From: Paraglaciecola sp.
GTDB lineage: Bacteria; Pseudomonadota; Gammaproteobacteria; Enterobacterales; Alteromonadaceae
Assembly (NCBI GenBank): GCA_009993955.1
Contig: JAACSL010000021.1
Span: 1-64,000, forward strand
Length of the DNA stretch: 64,000 nucleotides
Direction of reading: 5' to 3'
Positions 49,792 to 62,627 of this stretch are shown in pieces. The notes under the pieces are model-generated. The model did not search any database. It had not been told where the DNA came from and saw only the letters and a program-made list of their open reading frames with translations. Position 1 is the stretch's first letter; every line of letters begins with the position of its first letter. The translations under genes and the position numbers were made by a program.

Positions 49792-50667
49792 CTAACCCCA
49801 AATAACCAATAGCGCAGCGACGGCGATCAACACCAGTGCGGTAGCGTCTTGTACCTTTACTTTTTGTTTTAGCCAGTAAACGGAGATCAACATGGTGACA
49901 AAGATTTCGATCTGTCCCAAGGTTTTCACATAAGGCACATTCTGAATAGACATAGCACTAAACCAACCAATTGAGCCTAAACAGCTACTCACACTGATCA
50001 ATAAGGTAAGCTTTGGTCTTTGCCACAACGCCTGCAACGTGGCTGGACTGGTAGCAATTAGATAGGCTAACAATAAAATGGTTTGCAAAGTGATGACCAT
50101 TAACAAAACCCAAGCCGCGCTATGAGGAAATTCAATATCTAAACATAGACTGGCTTCTCTTACCCACAATGATGTTAACGCAAACGATGCGCCGCAGGCG
50201 AGCCCCATCAAAACGGTGGGCATGGATAGTTTTTTTAATCCGTTTGCTGCACTGAGCATGAGCACAGCCACCGCTCCCACCACGACACCTAACCAACCCA
50301 ACAATGACAGGCTAGTACCAAAAAATAGCGTGCCTAATATCGCTGCCACCACCGCTTCACTTTTTGCTAAACCCGCACCCACGGCGTAATTGTTCATTTT
50401 AAACAGTACAACCATCAAACTGGTGGCGACTATCTGCATTAAAGACGCGCCAACAATAAACAACCAATAGCTTTGGTTGAAGTGCGGAATGGACTGCGGT
50501 GCAACGTGATAGAGCAAGAGCAAATACGCAGCCGCGATGGGGCTTGCCCAGATAAACCTTGCCAAGGTTACGCCAACTGTTGGCACCTCTTGCCCTAATT
50601 GGCTTTGAAAAGCATTTCGCCAGGCCTGCATGGTTACAGCAAGTAGCGTTAACAATATCCAAGTCAT
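49792..50667 (-). CDS. EamA/DMT-family transporter
   Basis: 291 residues with ten hydrophobic helices in two homologous halves, the EamA arrangement. SEAVVAAILGTLFFGTSLSLLGW (about 104-126) and the C-terminal LGQIEIFVTMLISVYWLKQK region are typical of drug/metabolite exporters. The substrate is unknown. It is convergent with the serine hydrolase gene, 31 bases away, and may not belong to the muramic-acid locus. Confidence 0.85.
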   Translation of the reverse strand: MTWILLTLLAVTMQAWRNAFQSQLGQEVPTVGVTLARFIWASPIAAAYLLLLYHVAPQSIPHFNQSYWLFIVGASLMQIVATSLMVVLFKMNNYAVGAGLAKSEAVVAAILGTLFFGTSLSLLGWLGVVVGAVAVLMLSAANGLKKLSMPTVLMGLACGASFALTSLWVREASLCLDIEFPHSAAWVLLMVITLQTILLLAYLIATSPATLQALWQRPKLTLLISVSSCLGSIGWFSAMSIQNVPYVKTLGQIEIFVTMLISVYWLKQKVKVQDATALVLIAVAALLVIWG

Positions 50668-50809
50668 GCGATATCTATGCTCAGGTGAAGAAAAAACAAT
50701 GTCGCTAGTCTAGGGTGAATTCAAATATTTGCGTAGTCATTTCAAACACTTATCACGCCTATGCATTACGTGTTATGTTTTACTAATCTACCCTTTACCG
50801 AGCGTTACT

Positions 50810-51526
50810 GTGAGATTTTGGCGAAACGTACATCGTTGGTTAGGCCTACTGGTTGCCCTGCAGGTTTTGCTGTGGATTAGTGGTGGCGTGGTGATGAGTG
50901 TCATACCTATTGATATGGTACGTGGCCAGCATTTGCTTAAAGCCGAGGCCCCTTTGCAATTTTCAGAATGGCATAGCTTGGAAACTCCCATACCACTGCA
51001 TCAATGGCAAAGCCTAACGTGGCAAAGCAGAATGGGACAACGGGTACTTAAAGCGCAAGATTTCAATGGTCAGATTCACTATTTGCATAGCGATTCGTTT
51101 GCACCTCTCGAGCCTTTGTCGCAACAGGATATTGCTACCATTGCAAAAGAACGCACCACCATTGTCGCTGAAGTGGATTCAATTAAGCTGTTGCATCATC
51201 TACCTTTGGAGGCTAATCACCTTAAGCCCCCTGTTTATCAAGTCAATTTTGCCGACAGTATTCACACGGCATTGTATCTGCAACCCTTGAGTGGTGAAGT
51301 GTTATCCGTTCGCAGTGATATATGGCGGCTCTATGATTTTTTCTGGATGCTGCACATTATGGACTATGAAACACGTGAGAGTTTTAACCATCCCCTGCTA
51401 ATTTGCTTTGCTTTAGCTGCATTGGGGTTTGTTTTCAGTGGATTTCTGCTGCTGTACTTTAGCGTATTCAAACCTAAGTTTAGAAAATGGCGATATAAGC
51501 ACCACAAAACCAAGGCTACGCTTTAG
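50810..51526 (+). CDS. PepSY-domain membrane protein
   Basis: 238 residues from the GTG at 50810 (product MRFWRNVHRWLGLL); the earlier in-frame TTG adds a poor N-terminus. The RNVHRWLGLLVALQVLLWISGG opening is the first membrane helix of the PepSY-associated TM family, with a C-terminal helix at about 195-220. A periplasmic PepSY-like part lies between, including YLQPLSGEVLSVRSD and a membrane-proximal W-x-LHIMDY. Related proteins are linked to iron-siderophore reduction or to peptidase inhibition; no specific role can be assigned. Confidence 0.72.
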   Translation: MRFWRNVHRWLGLLVALQVLLWISGGVVMSVIPIDMVRGQHLLKAEAPLQFSEWHSLETPIPLHQWQSLTWQSRMGQRVLKAQDFNGQIHYLHSDSFAPLEPLSQQDIATIAKERTTIVAEVDSIKLLHHLPLEANHLKPPVYQVNFADSIHTALYLQPLSGEVLSVRSDIWRLYDFFWMLHIMDYETRESFNHPLLICFALAALGFVFSGFLLLYFSVFKPKFRKWRYKHHKTKATL

Positions 51527-51560
51527 ATTTTATTGGTAGTATAGGCATCTAGGCCTTGCT

Positions 51561-52034
51561 CTAATCGTTGTTGCGATGCCCGTAACTGAGCACGCGAGTA
51601 ATTTGCCAGCCATCGTCAGTGTTATGCCAAACCATGACAAAATCTGCCTTACCTTCACAGACCTTACTCCCGCTTTGACAAAAAACATGTGTGCCTTTAG
51701 TGATGGCACCATAATCCTTAATAGGATGGGCGGCGAAAGATCCCGCAACAAGTTGACGGGTGAACTTGCCACACACATACTTTTTGGTATTGGCGATCAT
51801 ACTCGCTCTATCCCACGTTACCCCACCGTTATCGTGATAAAACTCAACATCTTCAGCAAAATAACTTGCATGTTTAGCTAAGGCATCGGGGTTTTCACAG
51901 GCATTGAAGTTTGCAAAAACGGCCTCATCTAAAACAAGCATTTGTTCTGTTAAAACACTCTCTTGTGCTGGTGTAAACCAAGAAATAGAAAGCAAAAAAA
52001 ACATGCTCAATGATTTTTTGTCGACATTATTCAT
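51561..52034 (-). CDS. secreted NTF2-like (SnoaL/DUF4440) protein
   Basis: 157 residues from the ATG at 52034, which follows AGGAG. A signal peptide covers about residues 1-24. The rest is a cone-shaped NTF2-like fold, with FANFNACENPDALAKHASYFAEDVEFYHDNGG (landmark at about 40-70) and the terminal WQITRVLSYGH strand. Proteins of this type are small ligand-binding or catalytic domains of unknown role. There is a Cys pair in the mature part. Confidence 0.75.
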   Translation of the reverse strand: MNNVDKKSLSMFFLLSISWFTPAQESVLTEQMLVLDEAVFANFNACENPDALAKHASYFAEDVEFYHDNGGVTWDRASMIANTKKYVCGKFTRQLVAGSFAAHPIKDYGAITKGTHVFCQSGSKVCEGKADFVMVWHNTDDGWQITRVLSYGHRNND

Positions 52035-52137
52035 GTTTGATAAAACTCCTGCGTAATATTGGGTCACATGTTAGCAAAAAGGGCTATGACTGATTGAAGT
52101 TGTTAGCCTATGTTGTTACTGACGGTGTCTATTATTT

Positions 52138-52929
52138 TTAACTTTTCCAAAAAAAATGTACCTGCATGGCAGCGAAACCAAGGTAAGTGATATTGATGTC
52201 GGTATTAAGCGGCACATCAATCACGCCGGCATACGAGCCGGTTATTACGGTTTGCCCCGCCACAATGGGTGCACCTTGGGATTGCAAGTAGTTGACTAGC
52301 CAAACAAGGGGCGCCATGGGCAAGTTGTTAGGGTGTTTTCCCTTTAGCTGCAATGTAGTTTGAGCAAAGTCAATATTGATGGTTATTTCACTTGCCTGTT
52401 GTGCATCGTGCAAACTAATTTGCGGTCCTAGATACAAACCTTGATTGACCAAACCATCTGCTAGCATATCAAAGTAATGGCACTGTTGTGGCTGGTGGTA
52501 ATACACGTAAATTAACTCAAGGGCTAGGTGAGCACTGCCCAGTGCAGCCACTATATCTTGTTGGCTATAGGGCGTTTGACGCAAAGGTAAATCATCACTA
52601 AAACGAAAAGCTAACTCTGGCTCAATTTTGATGTTTTGATCCATTGGCAAGGCATGCAAAAAATCGGGGGTGAGTCTGTGTTCATGAATATTGGCTTTGA
52701 AGATAGGCGCAACGACCAGCTTATCTGCGCTTGGCAATAAACACTTCCAGCCGCCAATCACATCGTTGGTATGGGTGCAAATTAACTGGCTTAACTGAGT
52801 TTGTATGGCCAGAGCGTCAGCAATAGAAGTTGGACGCATGTCGGCGGGTAATTGCGCTCCTTGTTCACCAATAAGATGTCGCTTTAATAAAAAGGTCGCG
52901 GCGTCTTGGATCCGTTTATTATTGCCCAT
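52138..52929 (-). CDS. 2-keto-4-pentenoate hydratase-family protein
   Basis: 263 residues of the FAH/MhpD fold. IEPELAFRF (about 101-109) supplies metal-binding glutamates, VAALGSAHLALELI follows, and a late GAPIVAGQTVITGSYAG (about 215-231) is the usual FAH-type ending. Enzymes of the family hydrate or decarboxylate 2-oxo-enoates in aromatic breakdown, but no such pathway is nearby, so the substrate is unknown. Its start overlaps the methyltransferase gene by 11 bases. Confidence 0.8.
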   Translation of the reverse strand: MGNNKRIQDAATFLLKRHLIGEQGAQLPADMRPTSIADALAIQTQLSQLICTHTNDVIGGWKCLLPSADKLVVAPIFKANIHEHRLTPDFLHALPMDQNIKIEPELAFRFSDDLPLRQTPYSQQDIVAALGSAHLALELIYVYYHQPQQCHYFDMLADGLVNQGLYLGPQISLHDAQQASEITINIDFAQTTLQLKGKHPNNLPMAPLVWLVNYLQSQGAPIVAGQTVITGSYAGVIDVPLNTDINITYLGFAAMQVHFFWKS

Positions 52930-53599
52930 GGTTGCCTTGTGTTAGGTGTAAACGAGGTTTGTCTTTCTGAGATAGTAGCCAAACATTTTCTGTAGCAACC
53001 ACTTTGCCTTTTAAGCCACCCAGCACGTCGACACTGACCACAAAAGATATTAGGTAGTCTTTGGCGTAGTAACTATCCAACATAAGTTTAGTGACGGCAA
53101 AAGGCGGACCGCTTAGTAAGCTTTGCTGATACTCAAAGGTGATGAGCAGTTGCGGCGCCCCCAGACAAATGTGCTGTAAATGGGCGGCGTATTGTTCACG
53201 TAACGCGGCGGGCAGGGCAACTAAAGCCGCGCGATCGTATACAGCATCAACCTTGCCCAATTGAGCGGGGGTAATAGCAAAAAAATCACCCACAAAGACT
53301 TGCAAACCTTGCGCTTGATAATGTTGAAATCCATCAAGCTGGGTCACAATAGGGCCCAGTTTTAAACGCGCAAACAGGTCCTTAACTGCCAGTTCACTGA
53401 GTTCGATGCCTACAACCTGAAAGCCTTGTAATAACAACCAATCAATGTCGACGGTTTTACCACACAGGGGCAGCAGTATACGTTTGCCTGCTTGTAATCC
53501 AAGCAAGGGGAAATGTGTCGCAAACAAAGGATGTACGTGTTCGTTATGAAAGGCAATTTCACCTTTTTCCCATTTCTCATGCCAAAAATCAGCGTGCAT
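52919..53599 (-). CDS. tpm: thiopurine S-methyltransferase
   Basis: 226 residues. FWHEKWEKGEIAFH (about 5-18) and the SAM-binding GKRILLPLCGKTVDIDWL (about 38-55), followed by GIELSELAV, are the Tpm signature. The enzyme methylates thiopurines and, in some bacteria, selenium or tellurium compounds. It overlaps the downstream hydratase-family gene. Confidence 0.92.
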   Translation of the reverse strand: MHADFWHEKWEKGEIAFHNEHVHPLFATHFPLLGLQAGKRILLPLCGKTVDIDWLLLQGFQVVGIELSELAVKDLFARLKLGPIVTQLDGFQHYQAQGLQVFVGDFFAITPAQLGKVDAVYDRAALVALPAALREQYAAHLQHICLGAPQLLITFEYQQSLLSGPPFAVTKLMLDSYYAKDYLISFVVSVDVLGGLKGKVVATENVWLLSQKDKPRLHLTQGNHGQ

Positions 53600-53615
53600 G
53601 TTTATCTCCTGCCAA

Positions 53616-53643
53616 ACAAAAAACCCGGCATCAGCCGGGTTTC
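53616..53643 (-). terminator. intrinsic terminator of the ATP synthase operon
   Basis: AACCCGGC/GCCGGGTT stem with a four-base loop; on the minus strand it is followed by TTTTTTG. It lies about 25 bases after the atpC stop. Confidence 0.92.
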
Positions 53644-53653
53644 ACATGAAACA
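53638..53653. promoter_or_regulatory. near-match to ParB site parS
   Basis: GGTTTCACATGAAACA matches 14 of 16 positions of the parS consensus TGTTTCACGTGAAACA, differing at position 1 and at one central base. It adjoins the atpC terminator and lies about 7 kb from parB, in the region where chromosomal parS sites cluster. It could be a weak natural site; the altered central CACGTG may reduce binding. Confidence 0.4.
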
Positions 53654-53665
53654 TATATCATTCAA

Positions 53666-54073
53666 TTACTTGCGCAGTTTTTGAATCAATCGTAACTGGG
53701 CGATCGCTTCCGCAAGCTCAATGGCTGCTTCGGCGTAATTAAAGTCTGCACCTGGATTGGCAATATTTTCTTCTGCGCGTTTTTTTGCTTCTAACGCCGC
53801 TTGCTCGTCCAAATCGTCAGCACGTACAGCCGTATCAGCCAGTACCGTAATAGCACCTGGCTGCACTTCTAATACGCCGCCTGCAATATAGATGGTTTCT
53901 TCTTCACCAAATTGCTTGACGATATGCACCATGCCCGGTTTCAAGGCGGTAAGCAAGGGTGCGTGCCCAGGGTTGACCCCTAGCTCACCTTCGCTACCTG
54001 TTACCTGGATAGATTCAACTAAACCAGAAAAGATACTGTCTTCGGCACTTACTACATCTAATTGTACAGTCAT
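53666..54073 (-). CDS. atpC: F1 ATP synthase epsilon subunit
   Basis: 135 residues from the ATG at 54073; a GTG one codon earlier is also possible. The beta-sandwich ([32 protein letters not shown]) and the C-terminal helical hairpin, which can brake rotation, are both present. It is the last gene of the atp operon, 49 bases after atpD. Confidence 0.96.
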   Translation of the reverse strand: MTVQLDVVSAEDSIFSGLVESIQVTGSEGELGVNPGHAPLLTALKPGMVHIVKQFGEEETIYIAGGVLEVQPGAITVLADTAVRADDLDEQAALEAKKRAEENIANPGADFNYAEAAIELAEAIAQLRLIQKLRK

Positions 54074-54122
54074 CACAGCAGTCTTAGCTCCTATTTAGGG
54101 CAAAAGGTATCAGCGATACCTT

Positions 54123-55544
<1,422 letters not shown>

Positions 55545-55552
55545 TCATCTAA

Positions 55553-56413
55553 CTAGACGGCCGCAGCACCGGAGACTATTTCGCTGATTTCTTGCGTGAT
55601 AGCTGCCTGACGAGCTTTGTTGTATATCAATTGCAAGTCGTCGATTAAGTCACCCGCGTTGTCAGTTGCAGCTTTCATCGCAACCATACGGGCAGCCTGT
55701 TCAGACGCGCCATTTTCTACTACGCCCTGATACACTTGGGACTCTACGAAACGCACTAATAACTTATCTAAGATAGGTTTAGCATCGGGTTCGTAAATGT
55801 AATCCCAACGGTGTTTTAACGCTTTTTCGTCTGATTTAGGCAAAGGTAATAATTGCTCAATCTGTGGCGCTTGGGTCATGGTGTTGACAAATTTATTGAA
55901 CACCAAATATAAGCGGTCGATTTTACCTTCGTTAAACGCCGACAACATAATTCGCACCAAGCCAATCACATCTTTTACCGTAGGCGCATCGCCTATGCCC
56001 GATTCAGCGGCTAAAATACTGCCACCAAAACGATTAAAAAATGCCACTGCCTTGGATCCCAGTGCAGCAAAATCTACCTCCACACCCTGCTTGCGCCACT
56101 TTTGCGACTCTTTAACCACTTGCTTGAATTCGTTGGCATTTAAGCCACCGCACAAACCGCGATCAGTCGAGATAACAATGTAACCAACGCGTTTAACTTC
56201 GCGCTCTTCCAAGTAGGGATGACGATATTCAAGATTTGCATTGGCAAGGTGACCGATTACACTGCGAATACTCTCAGCATAAGGACGGCTAGAAGCCATC
56301 CGGTCTTGCGCCTTCTTCATTTTAGAGGCGGCAACCATTTCCATCGCACTGGTAATCTTTTGCGTATTTTTAATACTGCCGATTTTACCTTTTATCTCTT
56401 TACCGCTGGCCAT
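55553..56413 (-). CDS. atpG: F1 ATP synthase gamma subunit
   Basis: 286 residues; the central rotor shaft. The N-terminal coiled coil ([26 protein letters not shown]) and the C-terminal [30 protein letters not shown] helix are conserved. DRGLCGGLN marks the Rossmann-like part. Confidence 0.97.
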   Translation of the reverse strand: MASGKEIKGKIGSIKNTQKITSAMEMVAASKMKKAQDRMASSRPYAESIRSVIGHLANANLEYRHPYLEEREVKRVGYIVISTDRGLCGGLNANEFKQVVKESQKWRKQGVEVDFAALGSKAVAFFNRFGGSILAAESGIGDAPTVKDVIGLVRIMLSAFNEGKIDRLYLVFNKFVNTMTQAPQIEQLLPLPKSDEKALKHRWDYIYEPDAKPILDKLLVRFVESQVYQGVVENGASEQAARMVAMKAATDNAGDLIDDLQLIYNKARQAAITQEISEIVSGAAAV

Positions 56414-56473
56414 ATCTCACTCTCCGATTATTCAACCTTGGTGCGAGTAAACAACGTTACTTGCACCCATTGA

Positions 56474-58015
56474 TTACCATGTTTGGCTGGCTTTAAATTT
56501 AGTTAAAGCGTCGCTCAAGGTGGCTTCAATTTCAGCGTTGAAATTACCAGTTTTATTGATAGTGGCCATTAGCTCTGCATAGTCGCTGTGCATAAAAGAG
56601 TGTAAGGCTGATTCAAAATCAAGAATTTTGCTCAGTTCAACATCTTTTAAATAACCTTTCTCTACTGCGAACAATGAAACACCCATGTCGGCCACAGATA
56701 GCGGTGCATATTGGTTTTGTTTCATTAATTCCATAACGCGCTCACCGTGTTGCAATTGCGCACGGGTTGCGTCATCAAGGTCAGAGGCAAATTGCGAGAA
56801 CGCTGCCAACTCACGATATTGAGCAAGGGCTAAACGAATACCGCCACCTAGCTTCTTAATGATCTTAGTTTGTGCCGCACCACCAACCCGCGATACCGAA
56901 ATACCGGCGTTAACCGCTGGACGAATACCTGAGTTGAATAAATCCGTTTCTAAGAATATCTGACCATCGGTGATGGATATTACGTTGGTCGGTACGAAAG
57001 CTGATACGTCACCGGCCTGGGTTTCAATGATGGGTAATGCCGTTAAAGAACCGGTTTTACCTGTCACTTCACCTTTGGTGTAACGCTCAACATACTGGGC
57101 GTTAACACGCGCAGCACGCTCCAATAAACGTGAGTGCAAATAGAAAACGTCACCTGGATAGGCTTCACGGCCTGGTGGACGACGTAATAACAATGAAATT
57201 TGACGATAGGCAACGGCTTGTTTAGACAAGTCATCGTATACAATCAGGGCATCTTCACCGCGGTCACGGAAATACTCACCCATGGTACAACCTGAGTAAG
57301 GTGCCAAGTATTGCAGAGCAGCCGATTCAGAAGCAGAGGCAGCAACAACGATGGTGTGAGCCAAGGCGCCATGTTCTTCTAATTTACGTACTACGTTTGC
57401 AATGGTGGATGCTTTTTGACCGATGGCCACATAGATACATTTAACCCCAGAACCTTTCTGGTTGATAATGGCATCGATGGCTAGGGCAGTTTTACCGGTT
57501 TGACGGTCACCGATAACTAATTCACGTTGGCCACGGCCAACTGGAATCATCGCATCGACAGACTTATACCCGGTTTGAATCGGTTGATCGACTGATTGAC
57601 GTTCAATTACGCCAGGTGCGATTTTCTCGACGGGCTCAAAACCATCGGCTTCAATCGCGCCTTTACCATCAATAGGTGCGCCTAGGGTGTTCACAACACG
57701 GCCAAGTAACTTGCGACCTACTGGTACTTCAAGGATACGACCTGTTGATTTAACCTTGGTGCCTTCTTGTAAGTCAGCATAAGGACCCATAACAACCGCA
57801 CCAACGGAGTCACGCTCCAAGTTGAGTGCGATGGCGTAACGATTACCTGGAAGCTCGATCATTTCCCCTTGCATAACATCTGCAAGACCATGGATACGGA
57901 TAATACCGTCGGTTACACCAACAATAGTACCTTCATTTCGAGCTTCACTTACTACTTCAAACTGCTCAATTCGTTGTTTGATCAGTTCTGCAATTTCAGT
58001 GGAATTCAGTTGCAT
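56474..58015 (-). CDS. atpA: F1 ATP synthase alpha subunit
   Basis: 513 residues. P-loop GDRQTGKT is at about 169-176, and the arginine finger lies in ISVSRVGG-A. The non-catalytic partner of the beta subunit in the hexamer. Twelve bases follow atpH. Confidence 0.98.
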   Translation of the reverse strand: MQLNSTEIAELIKQRIEQFEVVSEARNEGTIVGVTDGIIRIHGLADVMQGEMIELPGNRYAIALNLERDSVGAVVMGPYADLQEGTKVKSTGRILEVPVGRKLLGRVVNTLGAPIDGKGAIEADGFEPVEKIAPGVIERQSVDQPIQTGYKSVDAMIPVGRGQRELVIGDRQTGKTALAIDAIINQKGSGVKCIYVAIGQKASTIANVVRKLEEHGALAHTIVVAASASESAALQYLAPYSGCTMGEYFRDRGEDALIVYDDLSKQAVAYRQISLLLRRPPGREAYPGDVFYLHSRLLERAARVNAQYVERYTKGEVTGKTGSLTALPIIETQAGDVSAFVPTNVISITDGQIFLETDLFNSGIRPAVNAGISVSRVGGAAQTKIIKKLGGGIRLALAQYRELAAFSQFASDLDDATRAQLQHGERVMELMKQNQYAPLSVADMGVSLFAVEKGYLKDVELSKILDFESALHSFMHSDYAELMATINKTGNFNAEIEATLSDALTKFKASQTW

Positions 58016-58027
58016 GCTCTTTCCCCG

Positions 58028-58561
58028 CTATGCTTGTAACGCGTCGGCGAGACGGTTTAATTTACTTCGTAGTGAACCATCAATCACGGTATCACCGGCT
58101 TTAATAACTGCGCCAGCGATCAGAGTGGGATCCACGCTACAATTCAGCTTAACTTTACGTGCTAGGCGTTTTTCGAGTGACACACTCATGGATGTTTGTT
58201 GGGCTTTATTGAGTTTGGTGGCAGACACCACATCCACTTCAATTTCCTTGTCAAACTCAGCTTTATACTGAGAAAACATCACAGCAATGTCAGGCAAGGC
58301 CTGCAAACGTTTATTTTCAGCCAATACTTTTATGAAGTTCTGACCTTGTTGGTCGAGCTGTTCACCACATACGCCATTAAATATTTCAGCTAATTTTTGA
58401 GAAGCTACGGCGCCGGTCAACATGCCTTTAATTTGCTCGTTGTTTGCTACATGCGCAGCAAACACTAACATAGCATGCCATTGATCGATGGTTTTTTGCT
58501 CAACTGCGAAATCGAACGCTGCTTTAGCATAAGGGCGAGCGATAGTTGTCAATTCAGACAT
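58028..58561 (-). CDS. atpH: F1 ATP synthase delta subunit
   Basis: 177 residues; the peripheral stalk cap joining the b subunits to alpha. The N-terminal [16 protein letters not shown] and the C-terminal [21 protein letters not shown] motif are diagnostic. Confidence 0.96.
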   Translation of the reverse strand: MSELTTIARPYAKAAFDFAVEQKTIDQWHAMLVFAAHVANNEQIKGMLTGAVASQKLAEIFNGVCGEQLDQQGQNFIKVLAENKRLQALPDIAVMFSQYKAEFDKEIEVDVVSATKLNKAQQTSMSVSLEKRLARKVKLNCSVDPTLIAGAVIKAGDTVIDGSLRSKLNRLADALQA

Positions 58562-58575
58562 AGCTCAACACCCTC

Positions 58576-59046
58576 TTATAGTTCAGCGACAAGTTTTTCA
58601 ACTATGTCACTTTGCGCCGCTGCATTGATTTCACGCTCAAGAATTTTTTCTGCCGCTAGTACAGCGAGTGCTGCAACTTGCTTGCGTAAATCTTCTCTCG
58701 CGCGATTACGTTCTGCTTCGATTTCTGAAAAACCTTGAGCAATGATTTTCTCACGCTCAGCATGTCCACGTTGTGATTCTTCATCAACAATTTGGGTGCC
58801 GCGTTTTTTCGCTTGTTCAATAATTTCAGCAGCTTGCGATTTAGCTTCTTTAAGCTGTTCAGTGGCTTTTTTGCGAGCCAGTTCAAGGTCATGTTCACCC
58901 TTCTCTGACGCAGCTAAACCATCTGCAATTTTTTGTTGGCGTTCTTCAATCGCCCCCATGATATGGGGCCATACGTACTTCATGCAGAACCACACAAAGA
59001 ACATAAATGCGATAAGTTGGCCTAGTAGAGTGGCATTGATATTCAA
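58576..59046 (-). CDS. atpF: Fo ATP synthase b subunit
   Basis: 156 residues from a TTG start at 59046, preceded by a strong GAGGAG five bases away. The sequence [10 protein letters not shown] matches the start of E. coli AtpF. One membrane helix (about 8-27) precedes a long charged coiled coil that forms the peripheral stalk. Confidence 0.96.
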   Translation of the reverse strand: MNINATLLGQLIAFMFFVWFCMKYVWPHIMGAIEERQQKIADGLAASEKGEHDLELARKKATEQLKEAKSQAAEIIEQAKKRGTQIVDEESQRGHAEREKIIAQGFSEIEAERNRAREDLRKQVAALAVLAAEKILEREINAAAQSDIVEKLVAEL

Positions 59047-59085
59047 AACCGCTCCTCCTCTATTCGTTAATGGGTAGGTAGATGC

Positions 59086-59340
<255 letters not shown>

Positions 59341-59430
59341 TCACCTTTGTTTTGAAGTTAAAGTTTAAAAAAATAACACGTAAAAAACTGTGACATCCGC
59401 TAATGCAGCTGTCTTGATAAACACTAAAAA

Positions 59431-60258
<828 letters not shown>

Positions 60259-60296
60259 CTAATTTATAAACTTGTATGTCGTCTCGTTAAGGCCTT

Positions 60297-60686
60297 CTAG
60301 CGTTTAACGCGACTCCTAAAAATAATGATTGGCCACTGTGCCATTAAAACTACGATATAACTGGTTAATAACGCTGCTATGTTCAAGCCTGGCCACTGGT
60401 AAGCGCATGCAAACAAAACAACGGTAAAAGCAAACTTAATTTTACTCCCTTTAGCAAAACTGCGTACTACCAGCTTATTTTGTCTGGCACCGCCATATTT
60501 AAACGCTAAGTGAGCAAAAATGGACTGTGGGATTATAACGACCAAAGCTCCGTAAGCTGCTGATATACCAACATTTTTATCAAAAAAAAGCGTAAAAATG
60601 AGGGCTAATCCTGCACCTAGGATAGTTTGAAAAACTATGACTATTCTAGCAAGTTGTTGCCCTTCTTGGACCAAATTAGCTGCCAT
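60297..60686 (-). CDS. atpI: ATP synthase protein I
   Basis: 129 residues with four hydrophobic segments. It begins the atp operon and is thought to help c-ring assembly. RMPQS-like IPQSIFAHLAFKYGGARQNKLVVRSFAKGSKIK is the conserved central loop (landmark at about 52-84). Confidence 0.9.
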   Translation of the reverse strand: MAANLVQEGQQLARIVIVFQTILGAGLALIFTLFFDKNVGISAAYGALVVIIPQSIFAHLAFKYGGARQNKLVVRSFAKGSKIKFAFTVVLFACAYQWPGLNIAALLTSYIVVLMAQWPIIIFRSRVKR

Positions 60687-60728
60687 TTGATCCCTCTAAA
60701 CCACTAAAACCAACTAAAAACCGGCAAA

Positions 60729-60756
60729 AGTATACTTTACTGGTAGTAATTTACAA
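60729..60756 (-). promoter_or_regulatory. candidate promoter of the atp operon
   Basis: On the minus strand TTGTAA (60756-60751), a 16-base spacer, then TATACT (60734-60729), about 43 bases before the atpI ATG. A 6-bp inverted repeat TTTACA-AC-TGTAAA (60750-60763) overlaps the -35 element and could be an operator. Confidence 0.45.
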
Positions 60757-60851
60757 CTGTAAACACTGCTTTGTATGCCCGAATGGATAATTACCAATTC
60801 ACTTACAGACTCTTGCAGCGGTCCAATCGTTTAAGCAATATACACAGCAAG

Positions 60852-61721
60852 TTACTTAATATGCGCCAATATTCCATCCAGTTGATCAAGACTTGAAAAA
60901 CTGATCACCAATTTACCTTTGCCTTTTGCATTGTGGGCAATATTCACCGGCGCCCCCAGATTTTCAGATAAATCCGTTTCCAAGCGTTTCACATCAGGGT
61001 CAATTTTAGTCTGCGGTTTATCTTTTGCCGGCTCCAGTAAACGACGAACTAGGTTCTCGGTATCTCGGACCGTTAAACCCTTACCAGAGACTATTTGCGC
61101 CGCTTCGTTTTGTGCATCACCCGTTAAGGCAAGGAGGGCACGCGCGTGACCCATTTCAATATCACCGTGTTCAAGCAACAATTTTACGTCATCGTTTAAG
61201 TTATTTAAACGCAACAAATTGGTCACCGTAGTACGCGATTTACCCACCGCGGTTGCCACTTCTTGATGAGTCAATTCAAATTCTACCATGAGGCGGTCGA
61301 GGGCCTGGGCTTCCTCCATGGCGTTGAGATCTTCACGTTGAATGTTTTCAATTAACGCAATAGCCACCGCCGCTTCATCAGGCACATCTTTAATCAGGCA
61401 GGGAATGACATCTAAGCGAGCAATCTGTGCAGCACGCCAACGCCTCTCTCCGGCAATGATTTCATATTTTTCATTGGCTATTTGACGAACAACAATGGGT
61501 TGAATAATGCCTTGTGAACGGATCGACGCGGCTAAATCTTCCAAAGCGTCTGGGGACATGTCTTTACGTGGTTGATACTTTCCGGGTTGCAAAAACTCAA
61601 CTGGGATTTTGCGCAATTCACCGTGTAATTCAGGCGCGTCATTTTGGCCAGACTTTACCGCTTGACTGGTGGCTAGCAGGGCGTCTAACCCGCGTCCTAA
61701 TCCTCGTTTTTTAACCGACAT
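60852..61721 (-). CDS. parB: chromosome partitioning protein ParB
   Basis: 289 residues. The N-terminal KKRGLGRGLDALL and the ParB/Sulfiredoxin-like CTPase region (QPGKYQPRKD; IIAGERRWRAAQIA at about 95-108) are followed by the helix-turn-helix that reads parS (about 140-180) and a C-terminal dimerisation domain. It loads at parS sites near oriC and spreads along DNA as a CTP-driven clamp. Confidence 0.96.
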   Translation of the reverse strand: MSVKKRGLGRGLDALLATSQAVKSGQNDAPELHGELRKIPVEFLQPGKYQPRKDMSPDALEDLAASIRSQGIIQPIVVRQIANEKYEIIAGERRWRAAQIARLDVIPCLIKDVPDEAAVAIALIENIQREDLNAMEEAQALDRLMVEFELTHQEVATAVGKSRTTVTNLLRLNNLNDDVKLLLEHGDIEMGHARALLALTGDAQNEAAQIVSGKGLTVRDTENLVRRLLEPAKDKPQTKIDPDVKRLETDLSENLGAPVNIAHNAKGKGKLVISFSSLDQLDGILAHIK

Positions 61722-61760
61722 AGCTTCCTCTGTCTTGAATGTTCACTTAGCTAAGTCAAC

Positions 61761-62552
61761 TTATTCGCTAGTTTTCGCCGCAGTGTTCGCTTTACTGCGA
61801 CGCAAAATTTCACCCGCTAAGGCCAAATATGCTTTAGCGCCTGTGGACGATTTATCATAATACATGGCAGGCGTACCAAAGCTTGGCGCCTCCGCAAGAC
61901 GCACATTGCGTGGGATGACCGTACGATAAACTTGGTCGCCAAAATGCCGTTTTAATTGTTCACTCACGTCATTTGCTAGGCGATTGCGTGGATCGTACAT
62001 AGTCCGAAGAACACCTTCAATCTTTAACGCAGGATTGACCACTGAGGCTAGTTTCTTGATGGTGTCCATTAAAGCAGTGAGACCCTCCAATGCATAATAT
62101 TCGCATTGCATCGGCACCAACACAGAATCAGCGGCCGCCATAGCATTCACGGTCAGTTGATTAAGAGACGGGGGACAATCAATAAAAATGTAATCATAAT
62201 AATTTTTGACCGGGGCTAAGGCGTTTCTTAGCCGTACTTCTCGGGCAAATACTTCCATTAACTTAATTTCAGCGGCGGTAATATCACTGTTGCCGGCAAT
62301 TAAATGATATTTACCCGTGGTTTCTTTGACCAAAACTTGATCAATGGGTTTTTCTTCGATGAGCAGTTCATAACACGTATTGTCAACCGCATACTTATCA
62401 ATTCCACTGCCCATTGTGGCATTACCTTGCGGGTCTAAATCAATCAATAATACTTTTCGTTTTGTGGCCGCCATCGACGCAGCCACATTGACTGCAGTAG
62501 TGGTTTTGCCCACACCACCTTTTTGATTTGCGATAGCGATGATTTTGCCCAC
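61761..62552 (-). CDS. parA: chromosome partitioning ATPase ParA
   Basis: 263 residues from a GTG start. Deviant Walker A NQKGGVGKTTT (about 9-19), Walker A' LLIDLDPQGNATMG (about 35-48) and Walker B FIDCPPSLN (about 122-130) are intact. There is no N-terminal HTH, so it is the chromosomal (Soj) type. It moves ParB-bound origins. It is 39 bases upstream of parB. Confidence 0.97.
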   Translation of the reverse strand: MGKIIAIANQKGGVGKTTTAVNVAASMAATKRKVLLIDLDPQGNATMGSGIDKYAVDNTCYELLIEEKPIDQVLVKETTGKYHLIAGNSDITAAEIKLMEVFAREVRLRNALAPVKNYYDYIFIDCPPSLNQLTVNAMAAADSVLVPMQCEYYALEGLTALMDTIKKLASVVNPALKIEGVLRTMYDPRNRLANDVSEQLKRHFGDQVYRTVIPRNVRLAEAPSFGTPAMYYDKSSTGAKAYLALAGEILRRSKANTAAKTSE

Positions 62553-62627
62553 GTTTGTATTCCGTTTTTATGAGATTTATTAGTGATAACCGATAGTTTA
62601 TTGCCTTACAGGCAAACCAATTTGGCT

